DNA of 64,000 nucleotides from Acidobacteriota bacterium (lineage in GTDB: Bacteria > Acidobacteriota > UBA890 > WLXD01), in the NCBI GenBank assembly GCA_029263295.1, contig JAJCXT010000092.1, positions 1 to 64,000 of the forward strand, read 5' to 3'. The stretch's first letter is position 1. The number at the start of each line of letters is the position of its first letter. The notes beneath the pieces are model-generated. The model saw only the letters and a list, made by a program, of their open reading frames with translations, was not told where the DNA came from and did no database searches. Made by a program: the position numbers and the translations under genes. Shown here in pieces: positions 52,490 to 60,696 of this stretch.

Positions 52490-53671
52490 CTACCCCTCCA
52501 CCTGCAGAATCGCGGCGATGCCCACGTCGCCAGCAGCGCATCCGAACACGAGCACGTAGCCGCCACCAAGATCGACCGCTTCTTCGAGCGCCTCGATCAC
52601 GATGCGCGTGAGCGTCGGCCCCTGCGGGTGGCCCCAGACCAGCGAGCAGCCTGTCTTGTTCATCTCACGCCAGTCGTAGTCGAACACCTTGGCGAAGATG
52701 GCGTCGTTCACCGCGAACGGGTTGTGGTCCTTCACGACCTTCATGTCGGCCATCGTCAGCCCGGTGCGCTGGAGCAGTTTCTTCACGGCCATCGCCGGCG
52801 CCTCGGGCATCATCGCCGGGTTCACCCGCACCTCCGTCTTCGCCACGATCTTGATGTCGATCTCGGGTCGCGGGCTCAGGTCTGCCACCCGATCCTTATG
52901 GGCCACGAGTAGCGTCGCCATGCCGTCGGCCGCGTGCGTCTGCGTTCCTGACGTAACGCAGGTGTCGAGTTCGCGCTGGGCGGCCAGGCCCTCGCGCGTG
53001 AGCATGCGCACGCCCTTGTCAGAATCGATCGTGCCCAGCTTCTTGCCGCTGACGTTGAGGATGTCCAACGGCACCAGCACGCGATCGAGGAACCCCGACT
53101 CCTTGGCCTCGAAGTACTGCTGATAGCGATAGAACGTCAGGTCGTCGACCTCGCGGCGATCCAGCCTGTACTTACGTGCCGCGTTCCCACCAGTGTTGAG
53201 CATCGCCTGCCCTGTGACCGGATCGAAGCCGAAGTTGTCCCAGACGTCCGCGATCGGCACTGTGCGCTGATACGAACGGCGCTCGGGGAAGACACCCACC
53301 GGCGAGTCGCTGGTGCGATCGAAGGTCAGCACGCCGACCACATCGAAGGTGCCATTGTTGACCTCGTTGTTCGCCTGCAGAATCGCTTGCAAGCCCGTCG
53401 CGCACGCCTGTTCCACGTGATATCCGGGAATGCGCTGATCAATCAGACCGGCGAGCAGCGGCGCGGTCCAGAACTTCCAGTGGTACGGCACCGTCGAGCC
53501 GATGACCAGGTATTCGAGTTCGCTCTTCCGAACCCCGCGTAGGCCGAGGATGCGGCCCATCGCCTCGCCGGCGAACTGGCCAATGTTGACCTCGGCCAGC
53601 GCTGATGTCTGCCAGGCAGGAAAGTAGCTACTTCCCCAGGTCCCGTAAGGGATGCGGGCTTCGGACAGCAT
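52490..53671 (-). CDS. Thiolase-family acyl-CoA acetyltransferase (non-canonical)
   Basis: This 393-residue enzyme has the thiolase nucleophile Cys90 in VEQACATGLQA, HNPFAVND where canonical thiolases have NEAFA, TGCSLVWGHPQGPTLTR with the general-base His, and GCAAGDVGIAAI with the second catalytic Cys. The length is normal. N-terminal residues (EARIPYGTWGSSY) fit the family. GAGGTG precedes the ATG. It forms an operon with the reversed-order dehydrogenase/hydratase, so thiolysis of 3-ketoacyl-CoA is likely. It is divergent from typA. Chain-length preference is unknown. Confidence 0.9.
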   Translation of the reverse strand: MLSEARIPYGTWGSSYFPAWQTSALAEVNIGQFAGEAMGRILGLRGVRKSELEYLVIGSTVPYHWKFWTAPLLAGLIDQRIPGYHVEQACATGLQAILQANNEVNNGTFDVVGVLTFDRTSDSPVGVFPERRSYQRTVPIADVWDNFGFDPVTGQAMLNTGGNAARKYRLDRREVDDLTFYRYQQYFEAKESGFLDRVLVPLDILNVSGKKLGTIDSDKGVRMLTREGLAAQRELDTCVTSGTQTHAADGMATLLVAHKDRVADLSPRPEIDIKIVAKTEVRVNPAMMPEAPAMAVKKLLQRTGLTMADMKVVKDHNPFAVNDAIFAKVFDYDWREMNKTGCSLVWGHPQGPTLTRIVIEALEEAVDLGGGYVLVFGCAAGDVGIAAILQVEG

Positions 53672-53919
53672 GGGTCACCTCGCGTTGCTGCGGCGGCCGC
53701 TGTGGGGCCGCGGAAACTCGTCGGTTGATCCTCCCACACCAAGCCTGGCTCGTTATGCGGGTTCAGCGGCGACAGTGCTCAAACCGGAGAGGATCGTTTT
53801 GGGGCGACAAGAATGTCGCTCACGTCGCATACTTGGGGTGTGCCGTCGCGATACCCCGCGAGGCTCACTCGCTCCATAAGCGACGCCACACCTCTGTCTT
53901 TCAATGGCGCAGGCTCCGC

Positions 53920-55749
53920 ATGATCTCCAAGCTCCGCAACATCGCCATCATTGCGCATGTCGACCATGGCAAGACCACGCTGGTCGACGAGATGCTCAAG
54001 CAGTCGGGCACGCTCGATCTCCGGACGGAGGTCCGCGAGCGGATCATGGACTCGAACGACCTCGAGCGTGAGCGTGGCATCACGATTCTGTCCAAGAACA
54101 CGGCCATCCGGTGGAGCGACTACCGCATCAACATCGTGGACACACCGGGGCACGCAGACTTCGGCGGCGAGGTCGAGCGGGTGCTCTCGATGGTCGACTC
54201 TGTGCTGCTGCTCGTCGATGCGGTAGACGGACCGATGCCGCAGACACGCTTCGTCACCCAGAAGGCTTTCAACCACGGCCTGCACCCGATCGTGGTGATC
54301 AACAAGATCGACCGCGAATCCGCACGTCCCGACTGGGTGCTGGATCAGACCTTCGAGCTGTTCGACCGCCTCGGCGCCACCGACGAGCAACTCGATTTCC
54401 CCGTGATCTACACGTCGGCCATCCAGGGCACGGCCACACTCGACTGGCACCAGCCCGGCACGGACCTCGAACCCCTGTTCCAGACCCTGGTCGACCACGT
54501 GCCGCCGCCGGCGGTCGACCCCGATGGTCCGCTGCAGCTGCAGGTCAGTTCGCTCGACTACTCGTCGTACGTCGGTGCCATCGGCGTCGGCCGCATCCAA
54601 CGCGGCACGCTGCGCTGCAACGACAACGTCACGGTAATCGACGCCCAGGGCGAAGCTCGCAAGGAAAAGGTACTGCAGGTACTCGGCTTCCACGGCCTCG
54701 AGCGGATCGAAGTCGAGAGCGCCACTGCTGGCGACATCGTCGCGTTCAGCGGCATCCCGACGCCCCACATCTCAGACACCCTCTGCGACCCGGAACACGT
54801 CGAGGCACTCCCCGCCCTGACCGTCGACGAACCGACGATCCGGATGACGTTCGAGACCAACACGTCGCCGTTCTCGGGACGCGAAGGCAAGTTCGTAACC
54901 AGCCGACAGGTTCGCGAACGCCTCTTCCGCGAGGCACTCACCAACGTAGCGCTGCGGGTGACGGAGACCTCGGAGGCGGAGAAGTTCGAGGTTGCCGGCC
55001 GCGGCGAACTCCACCTGTCGATCTTGCTGGAGACGATGCGCCGCGAAGGCTACGAGGTCGCGGTGTCGCGCCCGCGCGTCGTCTACCGCGAGGTCGATGG
55101 CAAGCGCCACGAACCTTTCGAACAGGTCAGCGTTGATATCGAAGACGTCAATCAGGGCGCCGTCATGGAGGCGCTCGGCGCCCGCGGCGCCGAGCTGAAG
55201 GACATGGTCCCGGACGGCAAGCGACGCGTGCGACTGGACTTCATCATGCCGTCGCGCGGGCTCATCGGCTTCCAGTCGGAATTCCGCACCATGACTTCCG
55301 GCAGCGGCATTCTCGTGCACACGTTCGACCACTACGGCCCGGTGAAGAAGGTCGCACGGGTCCGGCGGCCGAACGGCGCACTCGTCTCGATGGCCCAGGG
55401 CAAGGCCCTCGGATTCGCCATCTTCAACCTGCAGGAGCGCGGGCAGATGATGATCAGCCCCGGCGACGAGGTCTACGAGGGGCAGATTGTGGGCGTCAAT
55501 GCGCGCGACAGAGACCTGGCGGTCAACCCGCTGAAGGGCAAGAAACTGACCAACATGCGCGCCTCGGGCAAGGACGATGCCATCGCCCTGACGACGCCGC
55601 TGAGGTTCGCGCTCGAACAGGCGATGGAGTTCATCGAGGACGACGAACTACTCGAGGTGACGCCCGCGGCCTTGCGGCTGCGCAAGCGCCACCTCAAAGA
55701 AGTAGATCGTCGACGCGCCGCCAAGCAGCGCGAGACTGTCGCCGGCTGA
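53920..55749 (+). CDS. typA: Ribosome-associated GTPase TypA/BipA
   Basis: The 609-residue GTPase assists ribosome assembly and stress adaptation. G motifs are AHVDHGKTT (G1), ERGITI (G2), DTPGH (G3) and NKID (G4). Domains II, III, V and the TypA-specific C-terminal part follow, with [22 protein letters not shown] and [18 protein letters not shown] 53920 ([17 protein letters not shown]) matches the family start; the longer track ORF is rejected. The wording of the sequence is closest, from memory, to gammaproteobacterial TypA ([22 protein letters not shown]). Convergent with the FKBP gene, with a hairpin between. Confidence 0.97.
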   Translation: MISKLRNIAIIAHVDHGKTTLVDEMLKQSGTLDLRTEVRERIMDSNDLERERGITILSKNTAIRWSDYRINIVDTPGHADFGGEVERVLSMVDSVLLLVDAVDGPMPQTRFVTQKAFNHGLHPIVVINKIDRESARPDWVLDQTFELFDRLGATDEQLDFPVIYTSAIQGTATLDWHQPGTDLEPLFQTLVDHVPPPAVDPDGPLQLQVSSLDYSSYVGAIGVGRIQRGTLRCNDNVTVIDAQGEARKEKVLQVLGFHGLERIEVESATAGDIVAFSGIPTPHISDTLCDPEHVEALPALTVDEPTIRMTFETNTSPFSGREGKFVTSRQVRERLFREALTNVALRVTETSEAEKFEVAGRGELHLSILLETMRREGYEVAVSRPRVVYREVDGKRHEPFEQVSVDIEDVNQGAVMEALGARGAELKDMVPDGKRRVRLDFIMPSRGLIGFQSEFRTMTSGSGILVHTFDHYGPVKKVARVRRPNGALVSMAQGKALGFAIFNLQERGQMMISPGDEVYEGQIVGVNARDRDLAVNPLKGKKLTNMRASGKDDAIALTTPLRFALEQAMEFIEDDELLEVTPAALRLRKRHLKEVDRRRAAKQRETVAG

Positions 55750-55762
55750 TCCCTCTTCGCTC

Positions 55763-55790
55763 AGATCGTCAGATCGCTAGCTGACGATCT
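55763..55790. terminator. Bidirectional hairpin between typA and FKBP gene
   Basis: AGATCGTCAG and CTGACGATCT form a perfect 10-bp stem with an 8-nt loop. The loop contains the TAG stop of the minus-strand FKBP gene, so it lies in both transcripts. No U-tract. Confidence 0.6.
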
Positions 55791-56472
55791 CGAGCAGCTC
55801 GACCTCGAAGATCAGGGTCTCGCCTGGACCGAACGGCGCGCCGGGCGGTGGGGTCATCGCGTAGGCGAGATCCTGCGGGATGTAGAACTTGTAGTGCGAG
55901 CCCACGTTCATCAACTGCAGGCCTTCGGTCCAACCCGAGATCACACGGTTGAGCGGGAACTCGGCGGGCTGTCCCCTGTCGTAGGAAGCGTCGAACGTCT
56001 CGCCGCCCAGCGTGGTGCCGCGATAGTGCACTCGCACGACATTGGTCTCGATCGGCTTCTCGCCGTCCCCCTCGCTGATCACCTCGTACTGCAGGCCGCT
56101 CTCAGTCTCGACGACCTCGGCACGATCGCGGTTGCCCGCGAGGAAAGCGGTACCCGCGGTGATGTTCGCCTCGGTCGCAGCGTTGTTGGCAGCCATCTCG
56201 AGTTCTCCCATCGCGGCCAACCCGGCCTGCATTTCGTCGTCGGTGTACTGCGGATCAGCGTTGCTGATGCCCGCCTGGACACCTGCCAGAAAGGACGCGT
56301 CATCGAGGACTTCACTCTGAGCCTGCCGGCCCATCACCAGACCCCGCGCGTAGCTACCCACGGCAGTTTCGGAATTGGACGAGGTGGTTGCTGCGTCGCC
56401 AGGCGCCGCAGCGTCGCACCCGGCCAGCAGGACAGTTGCGCACACGAGTGCCGCAAGACGTGATGAGTTCAT
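55777..56472 (-). CDS. FKBP-type peptidyl-prolyl isomerase lipoprotein
   Basis: The 231-residue protein has a lipoprotein signal with lipobox LLAGC, a Ser/Thr/Ala linker, a helical dimerisation region of about 75 residues (SYARGLVMGRQAQSEVLDDASFLAGVQAGI), and a C-terminal FKBP domain (VVRVHYRGTTLGGETFDASYDRGQPAEFPLNRVISGWTEGLQ, KFYIPQDLAYA, LIFEVELLEI). This is the Mip/FkpA architecture; such proteins are periplasmic folding catalysts. GGAGG precedes the ATG. It is the second prolyl isomerase lipoprotein in the window (cyclophilin at 29132). Confidence 0.94.
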   Translation of the reverse strand: MNSSRLAALVCATVLLAGCDAAAPGDAATTSSNSETAVGSYARGLVMGRQAQSEVLDDASFLAGVQAGISNADPQYTDDEMQAGLAAMGELEMAANNAATEANITAGTAFLAGNRDRAEVVETESGLQYEVISEGDGEKPIETNVVRVHYRGTTLGGETFDASYDRGQPAEFPLNRVISGWTEGLQLMNVGSHYKFYIPQDLAYAMTPPPGAPFGPGETLIFEVELLEIVS

Positions 56473-56623
56473 CAGGAACCTCCGAAGGGGGGGGCCGCCG
56501 CGTTCTCTGGAGATTCAGGCGGCAAACCGAAAAGATCGTTGCCTCAAGGTAGCACGGGCGCTGTTGCCGATCTCGCCGCGCCGTCGCAGCTGCAGCGCGG
56601 TCGAGAATCCGGTCGGGGCATGG

Positions 56624-58018
56624 CTACTGGATGTAGCCCAGGGCGCGGAGTTCTTCGACTTCGGCGGGGTCGAGTTGAACCTCTTCGCCCCGCAAGCGAC
56701 GCCGCACGTTGCGTAGGAGCTGGCGCAACTCGTTCGCTGTCTCCGCCGCGGTGGACTCGGACAGAGCTACGAGGTCCATCCGCTCGGCGAAGTCGCGCTG
56801 CAAATCGAAGAGCATCATGCTCTCCGGGTCCGGACCCGTGATGAGCTTGTACGGCCAGCGGATGACTGCCTGGACGTCAGAGCCGTTCACCTCGATCTCT
56901 GCAGCGATCAGTCGCTCTGGGAACGGCTCCATGCCGGCGAGCGGCCCGAGCAACGAAACGCCCGGCAAGCCTGGCGGCGACGGGGCGCCTGCCCACTGCA
57001 GCGCAGTCGGAGTGAAGTCGACCAACGAGACCGGCGCTCGTTCACGCGCGCCTGTGGGGGCAGCACCCCAGACCACGAGCGGAACTCGGATCAACTCGTT
57101 GTAGAGCGTGCCGCCGTGGCCGCGCTCATCATGGTCATGCAGCGATTCGCCGTGGTCAGCGGTCATTACGACGAGGGCCTCGTCCCATATACCGCGGTCA
57201 CGCAGGCCATCAACGAAGCGCCCCACCTGATCGTCCGTGTAGGCGATCTCCTCATCGTAGGCCGCCACGTGAAACTCGAGGTCGCTCTGGCGCTCCGCCT
57301 CGAGGCGGCTCTCGAGCGTGGCCAGCGTGTCGCCATATCGATCCCGGTAGGCCTCCGTGAACTTGCCGCGAAACGGTTCCGGGGCGTCGAAGTGCCGGTG
57401 AGGATCGAACAGGTGCAACATGAAGAAGAAAGGCCGGTCGTCGTTCGCGTCGATCCACGCGAGAGCCCGATCAACACTCTCACCGGCTCGACGACTCTCC
57501 TCGTCGGTGCTGGATACCCAGTCGTAGGTGTCGAAGCCGCGACCGAAGCCGAAACGCGGACTCATGAAACCGACGTTCGCCACGGCGCCGGTTGCGTACC
57601 CGGCGTCCTGTAGCAGTTCGGCCAGCGTCGGCACCTCTTCGCGCAAGCGGCTGAAACGCTGGCGGCCGCCGCGCGTCCGCGCGTATCCTGCCCCGTGCTC
57701 GCGCGGCCATGTCCCGGTCAGCAACGACGTCATCGACGGCAGCGTCCAGGAAGCTGTGGCGAAGGCGTGCTCGAAGACCACGCCCTCGGCGGCCAGAGAA
57801 TCGAGGCGTGGCGACGTCTCGCGCTCGTACCCATAAAGCCCTAGGTGATCGGCCCGCAGAGTATCGATCGCGATCACGATGATCGGCCCACGAGGCGCCA
57901 GGCCCGGTGAGTCGGTTCGGCAGGCTGTCAGGGCTAGCGCCAGTACCAAGGGCAACACGAGAGGCACGCGCGCGCCCGTCCCCGGCGAGAGAATCGATCG
58001 AAATCCGTAAGGCTTCAT
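56624..58018 (-). CDS. Sulfatase-fold lipoprotein with Thr at the formylglycine position
   Basis: This 464-residue protein has a lipobox ending in Cys33 (LALTAC) and the alkaline-phosphatase/sulfatase fold: VIAIDTLRADHLGLYGYERETSP with a metal Asp, SWTLPSMTSLLTG, MTADHGESL and a late His region. In arylsulfatases the loop reads CxPSR; here it is TLPSM, so Thr92 replaces the Cys and Met replaces Arg. A Thr nucleophile is found in phosphoethanolamine transferases and lipoteichoic acid synthases, so this enzyme may act on phosphodiesters or be an unusual hydrolase. ATG 58016-58018 is preferred, with a TTG 33 nt upstream possible. Confidence 0.82.
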   Translation of the reverse strand: MKPYGFRSILSPGTGARVPLVLPLVLALALTACRTDSPGLAPRGPIIVIAIDTLRADHLGLYGYERETSPRLDSLAAEGVVFEHAFATASWTLPSMTSLLTGTWPREHGAGYARTRGGRQRFSRLREEVPTLAELLQDAGYATGAVANVGFMSPRFGFGRGFDTYDWVSSTDEESRRAGESVDRALAWIDANDDRPFFFMLHLFDPHRHFDAPEPFRGKFTEAYRDRYGDTLATLESRLEAERQSDLEFHVAAYDEEIAYTDDQVGRFVDGLRDRGIWDEALVVMTADHGESLHDHDERGHGGTLYNELIRVPLVVWGAAPTGARERAPVSLVDFTPTALQWAGAPSPPGLPGVSLLGPLAGMEPFPERLIAAEIEVNGSDVQAVIRWPYKLITGPDPESMMLFDLQRDFAERMDLVALSESTAAETANELRQLLRNVRRRLRGEEVQLDPAEVEELRALGYIQ

Positions 58019-58099
58019 GCAGCCGCCGATTCTCCCCGGCCAGACGCGCAAACGCTAGCGCTCCGACGCAGAAGTCCGCCGCCAGCGCATAGCCAGCGC

Positions 58100-58108
58100 G
58101 GAAATTCC
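58100..58108. promoter_or_regulatory. Small palindrome upstream of the Rrf2 gene
   Basis: GGAA-A-TTCC is a 9-nt palindrome about 67 nt upstream of the Rrf2-family start, close to the AT-rich stretch GAATAAATC. It could be an operator, but the evidence is weak. Confidence 0.25.
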
Positions 58109-58174
58109 GAATAAATCAGAGTTTCGTATCCCCAAATGGTTGCCTCGCGCGCCTGGACCGTCTAGCCTCGGCTA

Positions 58175-58618
58175 ATGCTGACAACAGACTCCGCTAAGTA
58201 CGCAGTCCGTGCCCTGGCAAACATGGCATCGCGCGAAGACCTCCTGCGCCCCGTAAGCGCTGCGGAAATCGCGGCCAATGAGGATCTACCTCAGTACTAC
58301 CTGGCCAAGGTGATGCAAGACCTGGTTCGCGCTCGGATACTGAAGTCGACGCGAGGTCGCGGCGGCGGATTCGTCCTTGCCGCAGCACCCGAAGCGACGA
58401 AAGTGATCAAGGTATTGAAGGCGGTCGAGGATATGGAGGCCTTCGAGCATGACTGCATCCTCGGATTGGCCACCTGCTCCGACACCGCGCCCTGCCCGAT
58501 GCACGACATGTGGGGCCCCGTCCGCGCGGATCTTCTCGCGACGCTGCGGTCAATGACCGTCGCTGATCTTGCCGAAGAGATGATGCGCAAGAAAGCGGAT
58601 CACGGCGACGATAAGTAG
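58175..58618 (+). CDS. Rrf2-family regulator with Fe-S-type cysteines
   Basis: This 147-residue protein has a winged helix (KYAVRALANMAS, VSAAEIAANEDLPQYYLAKVMQDLVRARILKSTRGRGGGFVLA) and three cysteines, Cys94, Cys101 and Cys107 (HDCILGLATCSDTAPCPMH), spaced as in IscR, NsrR and RsrR, which hold a [2Fe-2S] or [4Fe-4S] cluster. It probably senses redox, iron or nitric oxide. No iron-sulfur or nitrosative gene is adjacent: the neighbours are a sulfatase-like gene and a ligase-CBS gene. It is divergent from the sulfatase gene, separated by 156 nt. Confidence 0.92.
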   Translation: MLTTDSAKYAVRALANMASREDLLRPVSAAEIAANEDLPQYYLAKVMQDLVRARILKSTRGRGGGFVLAAAPEATKVIKVLKAVEDMEAFEHDCILGLATCSDTAPCPMHDMWGPVRADLLATLRSMTVADLAEEMMRKKADHGDDK

Positions 58619-58654
58619 CTCGCCCGGTTTGCGCCTACAGCCCGCCGAGTCCAG

Positions 58655-60568
58655 CTAGCGCGCGGCCAGCCCGTCGCTCGCGAGATGAATGAAGTCGCGC
58701 TCGCTGACGATGCCCACCAAGGCTCCGTCGCTGACCACAGGCAGACAATCCGCCTCGTGCTGGCGCATGAGCGCAATCGCCTCGATCGCAGTGGTCTGCG
58801 GCGAAATCGACTGCGACGCCGTGTTCATTATCGATTCCACGGCAACCTCGCCGGGGGGCGTAGCCTCGCCCGCCCGCAGATCGTACTTGGAAAGATGCTC
58901 GATCACCTCGAGACTCGAGACGATCCCCATGTAATTGCCGTCGGCGTTCTCGACGGGAACGTGTCGCACGTTCTGCCAGGTCATGAGCGCCGCCACCTGC
59001 GAGACCGACTCGTCCGGCTGCACGGTAACAAGGTCCGTCGTCATGAACTCTTCGACAGTGGTCTTGCTGGCTCCCATATCGATGATCTCCCGGCGTCTAG
59101 CCAACGGCCACTCGCCAACCGGCATCCCGGAGGCCCGTAGCCCAGTCATGTTCTCGGTCAGAGCGACCAGTGCCTCTCCCGGTCCGCAGCGGTCCGATAT
59201 TGCGCTGAGAGAATTGAGCTGCCACGCGGCGCCGGTCTGCAGACCCTCCACGCGTTGCTCGATCACGCTCAGGTAGCGCTCCACATCGTCCGCGTCCAGA
59301 CCGCGGTCTAGCAACCCCTCGCGGGCGGCCGGGAGCACTCGATTCAGCAACAGGTCCACGGCGCCGATACGCTCGCCATCGAGCCATGTGAAGCGGGCGC
59401 CAAGACCATGCTCTGCTGCGACGTTGAAATTGCGCCGTGCATCGACGAATCGCAGACGCGAACGAACATCGCCGACCTCTGCCTCGAGCGCGAGCAGCGC
59501 ACCCCAGAACAGCGCCGCGTTGGCGACCTCGTCGAGCAGAGTCGGTCCCGCCGCCACGGCCCGCGCCTCGATGCGAAGGTGGGGCACGCCGGCCGTCGCC
59601 CCATAACAGGCTCTGTTCCATCGATACACCGTGCCGTTGTGAATCTGCAGCGCAGCGAGCGCCGGCACCTCGCCGCGTCCGAGAGCGGCGAAAGGATCTT
59701 CCTGTCTATTTCCGTACAGGAGCGTGCGGAAGCTGGCGACGTCCTCGCGGAACAACTGCAACACGCTGTCGTCCACCCAGCGCTGCCCGAAACTCACCCG
59801 CGGCTGGCGGCCCCGCACGTGGTAGCTGGCGTGGCGCGTGTCGATCGACTGCTGGAACAGCGGGATACGGGTCTCGTGCCAGAGGCGCTTGCCGAAGAGC
59901 ACGGGGGAGTTGGCCGACGCCGCCACCAGCGGTGCCGTAACGGCCTGCGCGAGATTGTAGAGGCGTGCGAATTCGTCGGGAGCGACCTGGAAGTGGAACT
60001 GGAAACTCGTACAGCACGACTCCAACATCACCGAGTCGTGCGTCACGGACAACTCGTCGAACCCCGCAATATCGAGGTTGTATCCGCCCCCGGCGGCCCG
60101 GGTCATCGCTTCGTCGAGCGCACGATACCGTTCCCGCGGCGCCATGTTCTCCAGGGCGAGGTCCGACTTCCTCAACGTCGGCAGAATGCCTGCCAGAACG
60201 ACCCTGGAACCGATGGCCTGCGCCGCTTCATCGGCTTGGGCGACAACTCCCTCGAGACCCGCCTCGAGCTGCGACAGGCAGGCGCCGCCGAATTCCAGGG
60301 GCGGGAGGTTGCACTCGAGATTGTAGGCAGCGAGTTCCGTCGTGAAGGCTTCCGGCAGGCGCTCCAACATGGCGATGCACACCGGCGCCGGCCGCCAGTC
60401 GGCGTCGACCAGAAAGAACTCCTGCTCGGCGCCGATTCGCCGCTTGCCCGCTTCGATCTGGCCGCCTTCGATCATCTCCTGCAGAGCTTCGAGATCGCGC
60501 AGGACGGCACGCTGATGGGCGCGGCATGACTCGGGAGATGACTCGGAGTGAACTCGCTGGTCACCCAT
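58655..60568 (-). CDS. Glutamate-cysteine ligase-like enzyme fused to two CBS domains
   Basis: The 637-residue protein has a GCS2-like ATP-grasp-type ligase domain at about 20-490 (GAEQEFFLVDADWRPAPVC, YNLECNLPPLEFGG, HDSVMLESCCTSFQFHFQV, ASANSPVLFG, RIEARAVAAGP) and two C-terminal CBS domains (VEEFMTTDLVTVQPDESVSQVAALM and VESIMNTASQSISPQTTAIEAIALMRQHEADCLPVV). The ligase part resembles the glutamate-cysteine ligase type 2 group that makes gamma-glutamylcysteine or other gamma-glutamyl compounds. CBS pairs normally bind adenosine nucleotides and would regulate activity. Acceptor substrate is not known. Convergent with the Rrf2 gene. Confidence 0.82.
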   Translation of the reverse strand: MGDQRVHSESSPESCRAHQRAVLRDLEALQEMIEGGQIEAGKRRIGAEQEFFLVDADWRPAPVCIAMLERLPEAFTTELAAYNLECNLPPLEFGGACLSQLEAGLEGVVAQADEAAQAIGSRVVLAGILPTLRKSDLALENMAPRERYRALDEAMTRAAGGGYNLDIAGFDELSVTHDSVMLESCCTSFQFHFQVAPDEFARLYNLAQAVTAPLVAASANSPVLFGKRLWHETRIPLFQQSIDTRHASYHVRGRQPRVSFGQRWVDDSVLQLFREDVASFRTLLYGNRQEDPFAALGRGEVPALAALQIHNGTVYRWNRACYGATAGVPHLRIEARAVAAGPTLLDEVANAALFWGALLALEAEVGDVRSRLRFVDARRNFNVAAEHGLGARFTWLDGERIGAVDLLLNRVLPAAREGLLDRGLDADDVERYLSVIEQRVEGLQTGAAWQLNSLSAISDRCGPGEALVALTENMTGLRASGMPVGEWPLARRREIIDMGASKTTVEEFMTTDLVTVQPDESVSQVAALMTWQNVRHVPVENADGNYMGIVSSLEVIEHLSKYDLRAGEATPPGEVAVESIMNTASQSISPQTTAIEAIALMRQHEADCLPVVSDGALVGIVSERDFIHLASDGLAAR

Positions 60569-60650
60569 GGCGCACCACCGTGGCTGGTCGCTTCGGCTAA
60601 ATCGGATCGTCGAGTGGCGTTCACCCTGAATGTATACCGAAGCGACCCGA

Positions 60651-60671
60651 GCCGTCGATGAGCTCGACGGC
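60651..60671 (-). terminator. Hairpin terminator after the di-heme peroxidase gene
   Basis: GCCGTCGA-TGAGC-TCGACGGC is a perfect 8-bp stem located about 25 nt after the peroxidase stop on the minus strand, before the ligase-CBS gene. Confidence 0.55.
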
Positions 60672-60696
60672 CCGGATCCTCCGCTGCCCCGCAGTG

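Noticed and set aside
53779-54768. 329-codon minus-strand ORF
   Set aside because: Antisense to typA.
59408-60529. 373-codon plus-strand ORF
   Set aside because: Antisense to the ligase-CBS gene.
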